This document shows, one piece after another, positions 1 to 10,769 of a stretch of 64,000 nt of DNA (the stretch's first letter is position 1; each line of letters starts with the position of its first letter). Origin of the DNA: Lumbricus rubellus (Eukaryota; Annelida; Clitellata; Crassiclitellata; Lumbricidae). A model generated the notes under the pieces. That model was not told the origin of the DNA and did no database searches. It saw only the letters and a program-made list of their open reading frames with translations. The position numbers and the translations under genes are program-made. The stretch spans positions 36,904,165 through 36,968,164 of the forward strand of contig OX243815.1 of NCBI GenBank assembly GCA_945859605.1, written 5' to 3'.

Positions 1-460
1 GTGTGGTCATGACATAATATTATATGAATCTTTTCCAATTCGGACTTGCTGTGATTCACGGCTGTAAATTAAACAAGATACATGTAACTTCTTTGTTAAA
101 GTAAAGAGAAAATTGCCTATATAATTATGTTGCTTAAAGATTTTATGATTGAACATTTGATTAACCTAGATGCCCATAAAATTTTAATAGGTCTTATATG
201 TGATATAACTTGATATTAGAAATTAGAAAAGTTCGATTTACATGTAATTTAGAACGATGGCACTGCATAAAAACTGTGACTGACATCTTAAATAAACAGC
301 ACGGTGCGTTTAAAAGAACTGCTAAGAAATCGTAGCAAATGCTTGAGTCGCAATTATTAGGTAGGCCTATCGTATGAAATATGATCTTCTTTTTGTTCAC
401 CTTGATACCTGGCACAAATTAGCATATATGTAAAATACCTGGTGTTGTATTATTTCATAG
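1..460. other. No gene seen; upstream or intron sequence of the EF-hand gene
   Basis: AT-rich sequence without a supported exon. It ends in a usable splice acceptor (TATTTCATAG at 451-460), so at least its right end is intron of the plus-strand EF-hand gene. The short minus-strand ORF here has no recognisable content. Confidence 0.5.
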
Positions 461-497
461 AGTAATGGATGAGGAGACTGGAGCTAAAGAGGTCAAG
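461..497 (+). CDS. EF-hand gene exon 1 in window (copy 1), possible start codon
   Basis: Bounded by acceptor TTTCATAG and donor AAG|GTATGT. It encodes MDEETGAKEVK from an ATG at 465-467, a short acidic and lysine-rich stretch. Reading upstream of the ATG stays open (one base plus GTA), so this may be an internal exon entered in phase 2, as expected for the linker before the calcium-binding domain of a classical calpain. It could equally be the first coding exon of a small penta-EF-hand protein with an untranslated first exon further left. Donor phase is 0, matching the next exon. Confidence 0.7.
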
Positions 498-989
498 GTA
501 TGTAAACTTTCATTCATTTAATTCATCATTATGTGCATTTATAAAAAAATATCTGCACGGAAAGCATTGATCAATAGATCTATACCCCATGCAGGACGGA
601 ATTACATTCCTTGACCATAGTGTAGACCAACACTCCTTTCAAGCGGTGTGAATGTCATGCTCACGATGCTAAAGTCGAGAGTAATTGATTCAAAAGAGTT
701 AAATAAAATCTTACTTATATCAACTAACTACCACAGATTGATTGTGATAATGAATGCTAAAATCTCTAAATATTAATTGTTTGGATGTTATATATCTTTG
801 AGACTATATACTCTTGTCGAGCTACATGAGCTACATTGTCAGTGTTTGCTCCGAAAGTCAGAACCTGGTAGTACTCTATTTTGTACTGAATAGGCGATTA
901 GGCGCTCCATAAAATGTCTGAATGTCAGTGTATGTGAGCAGATCACATCTTTGACATTCGATCACATTTCATGAAATGTTGGTTGACAG

Positions 990-1137
990 AAGGATGATAT
1001 CGAGGGAGGAATGACGGAGGAAGACAAAGCGAATCGTCAGAAGGCAAAGCAGGCGTACATCGATTTGGCGGGAAAAGACGGGGAAATAGACGCATACGAA
1101 TTCATGGATTTTCTTAACAAAGTCTTTCCAAAGCAAG
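990..1137 (+). CDS. EF-hand gene exon 2 (copy 1): start of penta-EF-hand domain
   Basis: Acceptor GGTTGACAG and donor CAAG|GTAGCC; phase 0 in, phase 1 out. The translation contains AYIDLAGKDGEIDAYEF followed by MDFLNKVFPKQ. This is the first EF-hand of the calpain-type penta-EF-hand fold, whose usual form is (F/L)xxLAGxDxEI(S/D)AxEL followed by a helix ending near the next exon. The loop has the calpain EF1 character (A/G-K-D-G-E-I-D) rather than a canonical twelve-residue loop. Just downstream the intron carries the ACC/ATC repeat, which gives spurious long ORFs through this exon. Confidence 0.85.
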
Positions 1138-1213
1138 GTAGCCTACTATCTTGCGTTCTAATTGACCATCGTAATGTCACTATCACCACCGCTATCAGAA
1201 TCATAAACATCCC

Positions 1214-1262
1214 TACCACCACCACCACCACCACCACCACCACCACCACCACCACCACCACC

Positions 1263-1308
<46 letters not shown>

Positions 1309-1312
1309 CCAC
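1214..1312. repeat. (ACC)n(ATC)n compound microsatellite
   Basis: A run of ACC units followed by ATC units inside the intron after exon 2. Copy 2 (38529-38618) is 9 bp shorter, so it has changed length since the copies separated. It creates poly-Thr/poly-Ile and poly-Met/poly-Val ORFs on the two strands that are not real proteins. Confidence 0.95.
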
Positions 1313-3510
1313 CACCATCCTCAGACCCGGTCCTGTGACACCAGGCGATCGGTCGATTTGACTTCTTAACAGGTTAATAATTATACAACAGCGAAGAAAG
1401 TGGTGCATTATACATTTAAGTGTGTCTGCATGAGTGTATTTACGTTGCAACACTCGTGTGTGCAAGTATGCATGTCTGTATGTTTGTGACACTTTGTGCG
1501 CAAGTGCGCTTGTATAGGCTTACACATAATGTTACGTGAGCACGCCAACACACGACCAAGCACGGACGCATGCACGCACACGCACATGAGACATCACGAA
1601 AATAATTATGCATGTATATTGTATATTATTATGAATAATTAGCTTTCGAAAATAATTATTCCTTAGCGTAACACGTAGCTGTTTAGTTCACCAAAGCTTG
1701 TATCGGAATAGAAAGAAGTAGTGATATTACAATATAGGAAAATGCAGAAATCTTTATTTGCTTATGTGGCTGTTTTGTTTGCTATTTTTTGTTCCTTATT
1801 TTTGATGCTTTTCTTTGCCTCACACCCACACACACACGGACGCACATATTGTCATTGGTTGCGTGACAAATGACTGACTATCAATATCAATTGCGCATGA
1901 CTGACATTTTCTGCATTTTATTTGTGATAATATAATTTATCGCACAAAAGCTCATTACATAATTAGATATTATGGCAAGGCGAAATCTATTTGTAGTTTA
2001 TTCAGAAACTTATTGATGCAGGAGAAATTCGTTGCATTGCGTTTTTGTTTCTGTTGTATTTTCTGTTCGATTTAGGCCCCAACTCCTCAAATGGTTTGTT
2101 CCTCGCTTTCCCTAACTGCTATTCATTCACTAACATTTCAAATATTGGTCTGTAATTTGTGACGCTGCGTAATACAAAGCGCCATTGGATACAACGGCAA
2201 ACATCAGTTAAACGATGATGAAAGCTAGATTTTTTTGGCGAGAGTTGATTTATCGTATGCCTGTCCAATGTGCTTGGTTTCTTCAAGTATTCTATTGGAC
2301 CTGGATGCGTGGACGAAACTTTAGTGTCTCAAAAGCATTTGACCTTTCACCGCGTCAGGGTTTTGCATCTGAGTGCGTAATGAAAATTTTACAACCAAGG
2401 ATTAGGCTTCAAACTAGAGAACTAAGTTTTGCTGTTGCTGTTTTGCGAAGTCTCTGATTCAGTCGCAAGATCTTTTAGATCAATAAATGTGCCTCTAAGA
2501 AGTATGGTGTGCATTTAAGATGCGAAGTATAAGGCTAGACTATGTGCCAAACTTCGGTCAACATTGTCAACCTTGTGCTAAATCAATCCAATTCATTTCA
2601 TGGGTTAACACCAGATTTTTACACGTGTAACACTGTGTCAGTGCATTATGAGAATCGGTTTTATATATATGTTAGGTTGACCATCGCTTGTGACTTGATT
2701 AATTATCAAATTGTTCCTGTGACTGATGAATGCTTTTTTTATGACCAATCTGTTTCCTGAAACCACCAATCATTTACTCACAATTACTCAGTCTGATTTT
2801 AATTGCTTCAAAGCAATTTACAACCTTCTGCCTTAAGTTCGCTGATGAGTGACGACATTCATGTTCAAACCAACGTCCCAGCTTGTCGCATTATTGATCC
2901 ACCAATAGCTTAGACCTATACTTTATGAACTCTCAAATCTTTTTTGTTCTCATTATTTTCAGTCTAAGTTAGTAATGAGTGCGACTATTAATTCATTTGT
3001 TTTCTGGTCAAATATGCACGAGTAAATATAGTTTAAATGTAAGGCTTGATTATAATTCTCTGCTAAAATCAAATATAATTTAGAATATTATTGGAAAAAA
3101 AAGTAAATATCAAATTCGTATTCATGAGAAAAATCTGCATCTTTTCCCAAAATTTTCATAAGTTTTAAAACAGACTGCATGGGTTTAATAAAAAATTCAA
3201 GTAAGTATTTGCTTCACTTAGCATTTTATGGCTTATGGTTGTCTTTTTGCATGTGGTCTTCAACTCTTCATAACTATCATGGATCTTGCAACATTTTAGT
3301 GTTGCATCCGTTGGCATTCATTAATTGTATCTGAGTTGCCACTGGAATTAAGCATCCTAAAAAGGAAGAAAAACAGCTTAACATGGTTCTTAGGTTGCTG
3401 CAATGTTCAGAGAATGAGAGAAAGTAAGGTGAAAGGTAAGAGACAGACAGAACAAGATGAGAGAAAAAGAGAGCGAAGGGTAGGCCCTATATAAGAGACA
3501 GAACACGATG

Positions 3511-3649
3511 TCGACTAGCACAACTGCGGGTGGCTCGGTCGCAATATAAACGTGGAGTGTGAGGTTGTTCTCTGCCTCCGACACTAATCATCTTCGATAT
3601 GAAACAGTGTCGTTAAGCCCTGAACTTTTCTTCTTCTTCGACTAGCACA
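3511..3649 (+). mobile_element. Short retroposon (SINE-like) with 12-bp target-site duplication, copy 1
   Basis: A 115-bp body (3523-3637) ends in a CTT-rich tail (TTTTCTTCTTCT) and is flanked by perfect direct repeats TCGACTAGCACA at 3511-3522 and 3638-3649. A simple-sequence 3' tail plus a 12-bp target duplication is the hallmark of target-primed reverse transcription by a LINE. Body landmarks are GGTGGCTCGGTCGC near the start and GTGTCGTTAAGCCCTGAAC before the tail. No coding capacity. The same insertion is present in copy 2, so it predates the 22-kb duplication. Confidence 0.8.
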
Positions 3650-4267
3650 TGGTTTTCAGATTTGATAAACGACTTAAGAGCATAACCAGGAATTCAAGAT
3701 ATAGTTGTCTAACCTAGCCTATAGATCAAAAATTCTTAAATTCATGGGGTTGTGGACAAACGAAATCGATGAATGCAAATGCATTTCGAAGACATCACAT
3801 CTGTTCTTCCAATTTTGTATCCGTTTCCGCTTCTCTCTATCAGTCTGTACCTAGGCCTATCTGTATCTGTCTCTCTGTCTGTCTGTATGTAAAATCGAAT
3901 AAAAGCTTGCAATCGTTAGAATTAACATGACAGTCGCTGGAAAGCATGATCTGTCGTGTGGTGATGATTGCATTTGGGTGAATTATTCATCTCCCGTTTT
4001 ACCTCAAACTGCGGATCAAAAGAAGGCAAAATAGGGCAATAGCTGCTATACTAATAGCACGCTGGTCTGTGATTAGAACCTTCAGTCTTGAAAGGAATGC
4101 TAATTAACGCATGTACGTGTATGCTATTGTCGTCCTGCATGCTATCTGCGAATATCATCCAGCTTTTGGGTTGTGATTGCAATTGCAATTGCTTTATTGC
4201 GATATTTCCAAGTGATTGGCTTGCATTTAAATCAACTGATGGCTATTATTCAGAGTATACTGTGATT

Positions 4268-4345
4268 ATATGGTGGTTAATGTACCGGACTCTGTTTCCT
4301 CAATGGTCCTGAGTTTAAATCTTTACCAGTTCTGACAGGTCAAAA
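4268..4345 (+). mobile_element. tRNA-derived SINE-like fragment, copy 1
   Basis: TGGTTAATGTACCGGAC resembles a pol III A-box region, and about 35 bp downstream CCTGAGTTTAAATC resembles a B-box. The layout matches a decayed tRNA-derived SINE head. A related segment lies on the minus strand near 26690-26785 (GGTTAATGTACGGGACTGTC ... GGGGTTCAAAGACC). It is not an intact tRNA gene because the acceptor stem and anticodon arm do not fold convincingly. Confidence 0.5.
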
Positions 4346-4751
4346 ATGTATTTCATTTTTTTGTTGCGAATTTTCACATTCATGGCCCACATGCAAGCAC
4401 CCACCACGACTGTTTACCTGATTTTCGACTCTCAATAGGCCTACATTTTGACTTCATGATAATTAGTTCACAACAGAGCAATGCATGTGGTACAATCATA
4501 TGAAGCAATATGCTACTATTGATTGAACTAATTAATTAATACTTTCTAAATAATGAATGTATGAGGTCATAATCACTACGATACTTTACCTATTCCACGG
4601 TACAAGGTCTGTTTTACTTGCACAATCCCACAATCTCTTTGAATGTCTTAGCTTAGATTTGGATTAAGAACTTAAGATGAATTTAAGAGCATTGTCAATG
4701 TACTGAGAAGAGTTACTTGATGCAATATCTTCACATTTGAAGAATTTTCAG

Positions 4752-4810
4752 GTTTCAAGACGGACGGATTTTCTGCCGATATGACCCGAACGATGGTTGC
4801 CCTACAAGAC
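4752..4810 (+). CDS. EF-hand gene exon 3 (copy 1): helix between EF1 and EF2
   Basis: Acceptor ATTTTCAG, donor GAC|GTATCC, phase 1 in and 0 out. It encodes GFKTDGFSADMTRTMVALQD, which corresponds to the calpain segment (K/D)TDGFxxxxCRxMVAxMD that leads into the second EF-hand loop. The exon closes on the first Asp of that loop, and the next exon supplies the rest, as in calpain genes. Confidence 0.88.
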
Positions 4811-5220
4811 GTATCCTTTGAAATACAAGAATTTTTTCGGCTAAATAACAGAAATGCTTCTCTGTGAGGAGCCTAACAGGTGGCTCTCGTGAGTACAAAG
4901 TGGTAAAAAGATTGAGCACATACATGTATACGTGATCATCAATTCAAACTAACATAAAAAACTAGGCCTACTCTTTTTTAGCTACAATCTCTGGTCTCTC
5001 GACGTTATGCTACAGGCAATTCCATCCGCAGCTTATGTTTCATGTTATATTTGTCGCTCTGTTTAAAAAACAACTAACTTGGAATATTCCAACACATGTG
5101 CGGAGTCATGCTCCTCTGTGATCAGTAATAGCATCCAACCCTGTAGGCCTAATCATGATGGGTAGGAGGTGTCAGGCAACAAGTTGGCCTTTATAGATTT
5201 GCCTTAAATCGCATTAAAAG

Positions 5221-5289
5221 ACGGACGTCACTGGAAAACTTGGATACGACGAATTTAAGAAGATTTGGACAGACCTTGTTCTCTGCACG
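5221..5289 (+). CDS. EF-hand gene exon 4 (copy 1): EF-hand 2
   Basis: Acceptor CATTAAAAG (weak pyrimidine tract) and donor ACG|GTAGGC, phase 0 both sides, 23 codons. Joined to the Asp ending exon 3 it gives DTDVTGKLGYDEFKKIW, a well-formed EF-hand loop with Asp1, Asp3, Thr5, the central Gly6 and Glu12, followed by the F-x-x-x-W signature of calpain EF2. This is the strongest calcium-binding loop in the protein together with exon 5. Confidence 0.9.
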
Positions 5290-6031
5290 GTAGGCATAAA
5301 TTCGTTGATTATATGTATAGGCCTATATAATATATATTAGAGCATACGTGGTGTCTAAGCGATATTTTAAACAGTAAACGCTGGTAAATCTTGCTTATAA
5401 TTAGGGAGACATAGGCCTATTTCTTATATTTTCGGTTAAATTTTATATAGGCCCTACGCCTAATATCATATAGACATAGACATATTTTTATTGATCTCAA
5501 CAATTCAGTTGTAGGCCTACATGTATGCTTAACAGAGTAAGCTGATAGACATAATTCGCAAGAAGCAAATGCTCAAAGTGAATAAGTGACGTAGGAGTGA
5601 GATAGAACCCCTACATCATTTATCTTGACATGCTGAGAACAATTTTAAGCAGAACCTAATTGGTTTCCCCACGGTTTTTCCTGACATGGACACTCCTGGA
5701 TCAATGGAAACTTTATAATACTGTGGTCGTGGCAGATTACCACATAATATATAAATATCGTTGCGTATTGTATTGTTGCATACTTCGCATTGCTTATCGT
5801 TGCATACTTCGCATCGAAGTATATGGAGGCAAGGCACAGTGAACATCAACAACCCTGGCAGCCATTAACACAATGTAGGCTAAGGCTTTTGTAAGCCCTA
5901 TAATTGCCAAATAATGTTTCTGCCTGCATAGACATGCAATGTAGAACCCTGACGGTAAAGTGCATGGTGGGTTAAAGAAGATTAATAAACCTATACTTGA
6001 TACACAGATTAATATGTTTTCTATTTAATAG
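5290..6031 (+). other. Intron 4 of the EF-hand gene (copy 1)
   Basis: A 742-bp AT-rich intron containing several TAGGCCTA-like palindromes. No second exon was seen. Short ORFs on both strands here lack splice context and similarity. Confidence 0.7.
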
Positions 6032-6110
6032 AAAGTCTTCCGGAAGATGGACACAGATGGCACAGGTTACTTCAGCACCTTCGAACTGAGAACTGCTTTC
6101 GCAACGTTAG
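6032..6110 (+). CDS. EF-hand gene exon 5 (copy 1): EF-hand 3
   Basis: Acceptor TATTTAATAG, donor TTAG|GTGAGG, phase 0 in and 1 out. It encodes KVFRKMDTDGTGYFSTFELR and continues TAFATLG. The loop D-T-D-G-T-G-Y-F-S-T-F-E is canonical (Asp1, Asp3, Thr5, Gly6, Glu12). Position and spacing match calpain EF3, (I/F)(Y/F)xxxDxDxSGTIxxxE(L/M)RxAxxxAG. Confidence 0.9.
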
Positions 6111-6943
6111 GTGAGGCCGCGTTATATCTGAAAGTATCATAATTATACATGTACAGTAATACTGAAGCACGGCATTCATTATTTTCAATATATAAGGCTC
6201 TTCTATTAAAATCGATGTCTAATTAGTTAGTCAGTAAATGAGTTGAGTAATTGCATAGATAATATCGAGCACGTTTTAAGTTAAAGAAGTGTCTACTCTA
6301 GCTTATGTCATGAAACCTCTGACAATGGTTCAACTTTCATCTGCATGTCTCAACTCAGAGTTTTCAATGTCACCGTCCTGGTTTTATCAACATATGTCTC
6401 TGTGTTGAAACACCATGCATTAGACTTCATGCAGATATGTTTAAATCATTTCAGTTTAGCTCAGCTCAATTCGGTAGCTAGGGGGTGTTTAGGGTGTTTG
6501 AACACCCCCACCCCAATGAAAAATAAAATCCTGGCTACCGCCTTGACTCAGCTGTCCGAGTGTTTCAGAGTTTAGGTATTTCTTTCTTGAATATATGTTT
6601 TGGATGTTTCATACACCCATGCCTTAAGTTAAATCTAAATATTGTAACACTTATAAATTTTTAAAGTACCTTGGTCTGTGCTATATATGGTCAATAACCT
6701 GCCTGTCATTGGAGCGCACTACACACTAAGCTGTTCACGCGTTTTAAAACTGTTTCCCTCACCATAGGCCTACATGGAAGTCTTGCATCATAGTATATTC
6801 CAGCGACTAAACAAGTATTTAGAATATTTATTTAAAGTAGATTTATTCGTCATGTAGCGATTTATTAATCATTTGATCCGACTGGCTGACTGTGACCATA
6901 ATAAGTGATTAATCATTCAATTGTTGTCTGTTTTGATGTTGAG
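6111..6943 (+). other. Intron 5 of the EF-hand gene (copy 1), with a miniature inverted repeat
   Basis: An 833-bp intron. It contains a 67-bp inverted repeat at 6473-6539 with ends GGTAGCTAGG and CCTGGCTACC and an internal GGGTGTT/AACACCC hairpin, which looks like a miniature DNA transposon remnant. No exon was seen in the remainder. Confidence 0.6.
6473..6539. mobile_element. Miniature inverted-repeat element, copy 1
   Basis: Ends GGTAGC(T/C)AGG form a 10-bp imperfect inverted repeat enclosing a second hairpin (GGGTGTTTAGGGTGTT with AACACCCCCACCCC). Target duplication not resolved. Copy 2 is at 43779-43845. Confidence 0.4.
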
Positions 6944-7119
6944 GTTTTACGATAAGCAACGCCACATTTGCTGCGATCGCGATTCGCCACAGTGACAACG
7001 AAGGACGAATATCATTCGATGACTTTATTCTCTGCTTCCTTCAACTAAAATCATCCTTCACCCAATTCAGCCACAAAGACCCGGCAGCAGAGGGCAGATC
7101 CCGCTTCCAATACGAGGAG
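6944..7119 (+). CDS. EF-hand gene exon 6 (copy 1): EF-hands 4 and 5 region
   Basis: Acceptor GATGTTGAG and donor GAG|GTAGGC; phase 1 in and 0 out. It begins GFTISNATFAAIAIRHSDNE, continues GRISFDDFILCFLQLKSSF, and then TQFSHKDPAAEGRSRFQYEE. The middle part corresponds to calpain (Y/H)xxxIxRY(A/S)Dxxxx(I/M)DFDxF(I/V)xCxxRL. The following loop, with D-P-A-A-E-G in place of the calpain D-K-D-x-x-G, is an eroded final EF-hand and unlikely to bind calcium; in this family that last motif commonly serves dimerisation. Confidence 0.88.
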
Positions 7120-8595
7120 GTAGGCCTAAACATTTTTCGTCTTTCTCTTGTCTCAAACCTGCCTTTTCCATCGGGGTCGCATGCACTGGAAGCGCTTCTG
7201 ACAGACTTTTGCTGTGAGTAGCGCTTTATAGGTTGTCATATGCAATACAATACAATACAATACAATACAATAAACAGAAACCCACTCCAAACCAGTCGAT
7301 TAATTTATGGAAATCTGTAAATTGCCGTTTGAAAACCAAAACATTTCATCGCCTCTGAGAAACCTCCCTGGAAATAGGCGAGGAACAGAAATTGGGATGG
7401 TAATTATAAGAGTATATAATTATTAGAGAGAGAAGAATGAGGTGAATGTTCGTATGGACGAGGATCGAAGAGTCGAACAGGTGATGTCCTGTAGAAGGAA
7501 AAGGGGAAGACCTCGAAAGAACTGGCAGGACATTGTCAGGAATGACTTGAGATGTCTGGAGAAGTCATTGGAGGAGGTTGAAGAGCTGGCGATGGACAGG
7601 GACGAGTGGAGGAAGTGCGTTGCCCGATACATACACATTGCACAGAAAAGACTAAGTCTAAGTAACTTAAGTACTAAGAAGCCTAAGCAAAATTGCACCA
7701 TGTTTCCGTCAGCAAGTGTATCAATGTGTCGTATTTTTTGTTTTGCAGTTTTTGAAGATGACCATGTATTCGTAACCGCGTATTCACTGAACGCCAATGA
7801 GACCCGCATCGATATTCTCTACAGATCTGAACATTTAACCCGGTTTGTTTGGGCTCTGAAAATAAATGATCCACATTTGTATCTTCAAATGAGCTCCGTG
7901 TGTCACTGTCATTGTGTCGTTATATGGAAGTGAAGCAACATCAAACTCTGCCTCAGAACACCGCATCTTAATTCGTCATAATTCTATGCATTAAAACAAT
8001 ATTCAATATTATCATGTGCTTCTTTTGCAAATGTTATATTATTTCTTAAGCTTTAAATGTGCAAACGGATATCGTGCTTAACGTTCATAATAGGCTATAG
8101 CTTTCAGAGGCGTCTACGGTGTTAGAACCACGTGTGATCGTGTCTATTTGAATGAATCCTTTTTTACGTATAGGCTATAATGATATCTTGTATATAAACT
8201 CGATGGGTGCTTTATGGGTATTTTTGGCCTAATTATAGTAAATGAGCTTTACATAAATGCACCCAGCTGCTTCAATCCCTCCTAAACAACCAGGCTCAAT
8301 TCCTATCCATCCTCCATCCCGGGGCGGGTCTTCCCCTCCCGACCTGAGTCTTGGTTCATTTCTGATACCCCTGTTTTTTTCACGATGTTCAAGTCGCACT
8401 CGTCCTGTATAGAGGAAGAATTCCCTGAAAGTACCAGTTGAAAATGATTTAATGCTTAATTGTTAGTTAGTCATTGTGTTTCTAGATAATATCTAGATAA
8501 TAAAAAGGGGTTGATACTTTTTTCCATATGAAACTTACTCGAATTATAAAACGATACTGTGATTGAATATGGTTGACTTAACAATTTTATTAAAG
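7120..8595 (+). other. Intron 6 of the EF-hand gene (copy 1)
   Basis: A 1.48-kb intron with an ATACA pentanucleotide repeat near 7243-7272 and a plus-strand LINE reverse-transcriptase tail (7436-7660). Nothing else was recognised in the rest. Confidence 0.7.
7436..7660 (+). pseudogene. Non-LTR retrotransposon ORF2 C-terminal fragment, copy 1
   Basis: The frame contains CRRKRGRPRKNWQDIVRNDL and then VEELAMDRDEWRKCVARY. The pattern (K/R)RGRPRKxWxDxIxxDL ... A.DRxxWRxxV(A/V) is the well-known extreme C-terminus of reverse-transcriptase polyproteins of Jockey/RTE-like LINEs. Only the last 70 or so residues are present, as expected for a 5'-truncated insertion, and the ORF runs on into intron sequence. 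It sits in intron 6 of the EF-hand gene in the sense orientation. Copy 2 is at 44742-44966. Confidence 0.75.
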
Positions 8596-8694
8596 GTGAA
8601 CACATTCTATAAGCTTAAGTTTGGGGTGGACCAAAATCACCATATCAAGAGCAGGGTGAGTTTATCTCACAATAGTTTTGTTTTTAGTCTTTAA
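8596..8694 (+). CDS. EF-hand gene last exon (copy 1), ending at stop
   Basis: Acceptor TTTATTAAAG, phase 0. It encodes VNTFYKLKFGVDQNHHIKSR and then VSLSHNSFVFSL before TAA at 8692-8694. VNTFYKLKF would be the last helix of the domain, in place of the calpain W-L-Q-L-x-M-Y ending. A strong donor-like AGG|GTGAGT occurs at 8653-8661, so a further exon is possible. An ATTAAA at 8807-8812, about 115 bp past the stop, is compatible with 3' end formation here. With the ATG at 465 the seven exons give a 220-residue frame. Confidence 0.65.
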   Translation: MNTFYKLKFGVDQNHHIKSRVSLSHNSFVFSL

Positions 8695-8806
8695 ACAAAG
8701 TAACCTTGTTATTGAAAGATCTGAAGAATGTGCTTTAAAAGCCATCTAAGCTTATAATGAACTTTAAAGGACTGAAACTATAAAGTACTATTGAGAAGTC
8801 ATTGCT

Positions 8807-8812
8807 ATTAAA
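8807..8812 (+). terminator. Possible ATTAAA polyadenylation signal of the EF-hand gene
   Basis: ATTAAA lies about 115 bp beyond the predicted stop of the EF-hand gene. No canonical AATAAA was seen nearby. Weak evidence on its own. Confidence 0.3.
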
Positions 8813-9209
8813 ATGTTTTATAGCTTAGCTTCCATTTAAATGTTGTTGGCAATTCGTGTTGTTGTTGTTGTTGAGTTCTTGATTTCTTTCAAAAATCTAC
8901 CTTTCCCAAATCTTTGTAGGTAAATTTTTTAAAGGTGACGGGTGCATAGCCTACTCTGCTAGCCTACTCTGCTATTCAATTCTTTTCAACCAGCATGTGA
9001 CTTCACTATTATAGCCTACAGCTGCTCTTGTCAAGCATATCTACTGGAATCCAGGTTTCGAATTGCAATGGGAGGGGGCTCACAAACCCAAACGAAGACA
9101 TCATAAAGATATTGCTGAACATTTCTTTATTTTATTAGCCTAATGTCGTTTGTCTACCAAGTTCATTGGAGTGTTTGCCTCCTACAGATTATTTTTATAT
9201 AATGGATCC

Positions 9210-10769
9210 GTAGGCAGGGGCGGATCCAGGATTTCTGGTTAGGGGGGGCGTAAATACTACCAATCCAATCCCGTAAATATATACATGTATATATATAAGC
9301 TTATATGAAATTAGATCACGCAAACCTATAGCCTATTGATCCTTTTATAGAAAATGTTATGGAACTTAAAAAAATATATAGTTTCTAATCTAAAACCACT
9401 GGTCTCCACTGAAGGTTAACAGTGAAACGATTATAAATCAGTTATCGTTTTTGATCATGCAACCCTTGATCCAAAAAGGAAATAATTCAGTGTCACATGG
9501 CAGTGGATTAAGCAGTGTCATTCTCCTTGGATGCTTTCTGGCGTAGGCATTCATAATGTCATCCATGTCTAACTTGATGTCCTTGTCACAATGTGGATGC
9601 GCCTCATCCATGGACCGCACGCCACTGAGCGTTAAGAGAATGATTATATGAGTAGGCCAGTGCTTAAAGTGTACAAAAGAAGTGCCAGGACGCTGTATTG
9701 TAATTGGTCGTCAATGGCGGCGCGGAAGGCGCGAAGTTGCGAGTGCCGAAGGCACGAAGCCCGTCCCGACTAGGGGGTCTGAGGGAGCGTCGTAAGCTCC
9801 TCCAGCGGGGTCTGGGGCGGAGCCCCAGCGACCAGCACATTTTGGGCTGTGTCGACCTCAAATGGAGCCATTTTAGGCTCTTGTTTGCCAGCAATTTGTG
9901 AACGATAAAGTCGCGAAAACTTCAAGAATAAGTCGTTTTTCAGTGTCGCAAGCTACCAGGATAACAATAAAAATGTTATTGTAAAAGAGAAAGGTTTTGT
10001 TTTGTCTTTACCGTAAGCTGCCCCAGCGGGGTCTGGGGCGGAGCCCCAGCGACCAGCGCATTTTTGGCTGTGTCGACCTCAAATGGAGCCATTTTTAGGC
10101 AGTCATGGCTGGTCGTCCGTAACTGCATGGACGCCGTCCATGCAGTCATGGACGACCGTGCTGGCCAAATAAGTCATAGGACGGCGTCCTGCCTCGAAAA
10201 TAAGTGCCAGGACGCCGTCCATGACCGTCCTGCCACACTTTAAGCCCTTGAGTAGGCCTAGTTCTATATCCTTGATTTGCTTTTGTCCATAATATCGGCA
10301 GCTGAACGCTTTCGGCGGCTATAATCAGCACGACGAATTTCAAAATTATAATGATAATCATATGCCATCTTTTGAGATTTAGGCCTAAGATAGGCTTATG
10401 TCTTACCAACGGCAATCGGCTTATTCGTGAATGATAAAACTGCTTGTTTTTAAGCCGTTTTGACGGCGGACCACTCGACATATTTTTAAATTGACCAATT
10501 TCTATTTACGTAAATTTTGTCTGTACATGAACTTTGTGAATGACATCACGGCAAAATTCATTGGTCACGTGGGTAACGTCTGCTAGCAACTCAGGTAAGT
10601 AGATAAGAGAGCTCCGGTAAGGGAGCTCCATTCTGCCGGTCCAGCTACTTCAAAGTTCAAACATCCTATTTCCAAATTGCAATTAGGCTATATTAGTTTT
10701 AGGTCAGTTCGGCAGGTTTAGGGGGGGCGTACGCCGGCTCCGCCCCCCTCTGAATCCGCGCCTGGTAGG
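9210..10769. mobile_element. Non-autonomous DNA transposon with GC-rich terminal inverted repeats, copy 1
   Basis: The element runs 9215-10764. Its left end CAGGGGCGGATCCAGG and the reverse complement of its right end CAGGCGCGGATTCAGAGG form imperfect terminal inverted repeats, continued by GGGGGGGCGTA on both sides. Five-base direct repeats GTAGG flank it (9210-9214 and 10765-10769). No transposase frame was seen. A second transposon (9659-10250) is nested inside. Class is uncertain: the ends resemble hAT-like elements, but the visible duplication is 5 bp rather than 8. Copy 2 is 46521-48075. Confidence 0.7.
9651..10258. mobile_element. hAT-like MITE nested in the larger transposon, copy 1
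   Basis: The body (9659-10250) has left end AGTGCTTAAAGTGT and right end ACACTTTAAGCCCTTG, and is flanked by perfect 8-bp duplications AGTAGGCC at 9651-9658 and 10251-10258. An 8-bp duplication with this type of end is characteristic of hAT elements. Inside are two direct copies of an 80-bp block (about 9796-9879 and 10013-10099) sharing CGGGGTCTGGGGCGGAGCC, a strong hairpin, plus GGACGCCGTCC palindromes. Related insertions lie at 18635-18757 and 59896-60051. Confidence 0.8.

Larger units (their letters stand above)
1138..4751 (+). other. Intron 2 of the EF-hand gene (copy 1)
   Basis: A 3.6-kb intron between the phase-1 donor at 1138 and the phase-1 acceptor at 4751. It holds the ACC/ATC repeat, a retroposon with 12-bp target duplications (3511-3649) and a tRNA-derived SINE-like segment (4268-4345). 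No exon with both splice signals and family similarity was seen in the rest. Confidence 0.75.

Noticed and set aside
10146..10481. 111-residue minus-strand ORF
   Set aside because: It straddles the border of the nested hAT-like MITE and the outer transposon and has no recognisable domain.
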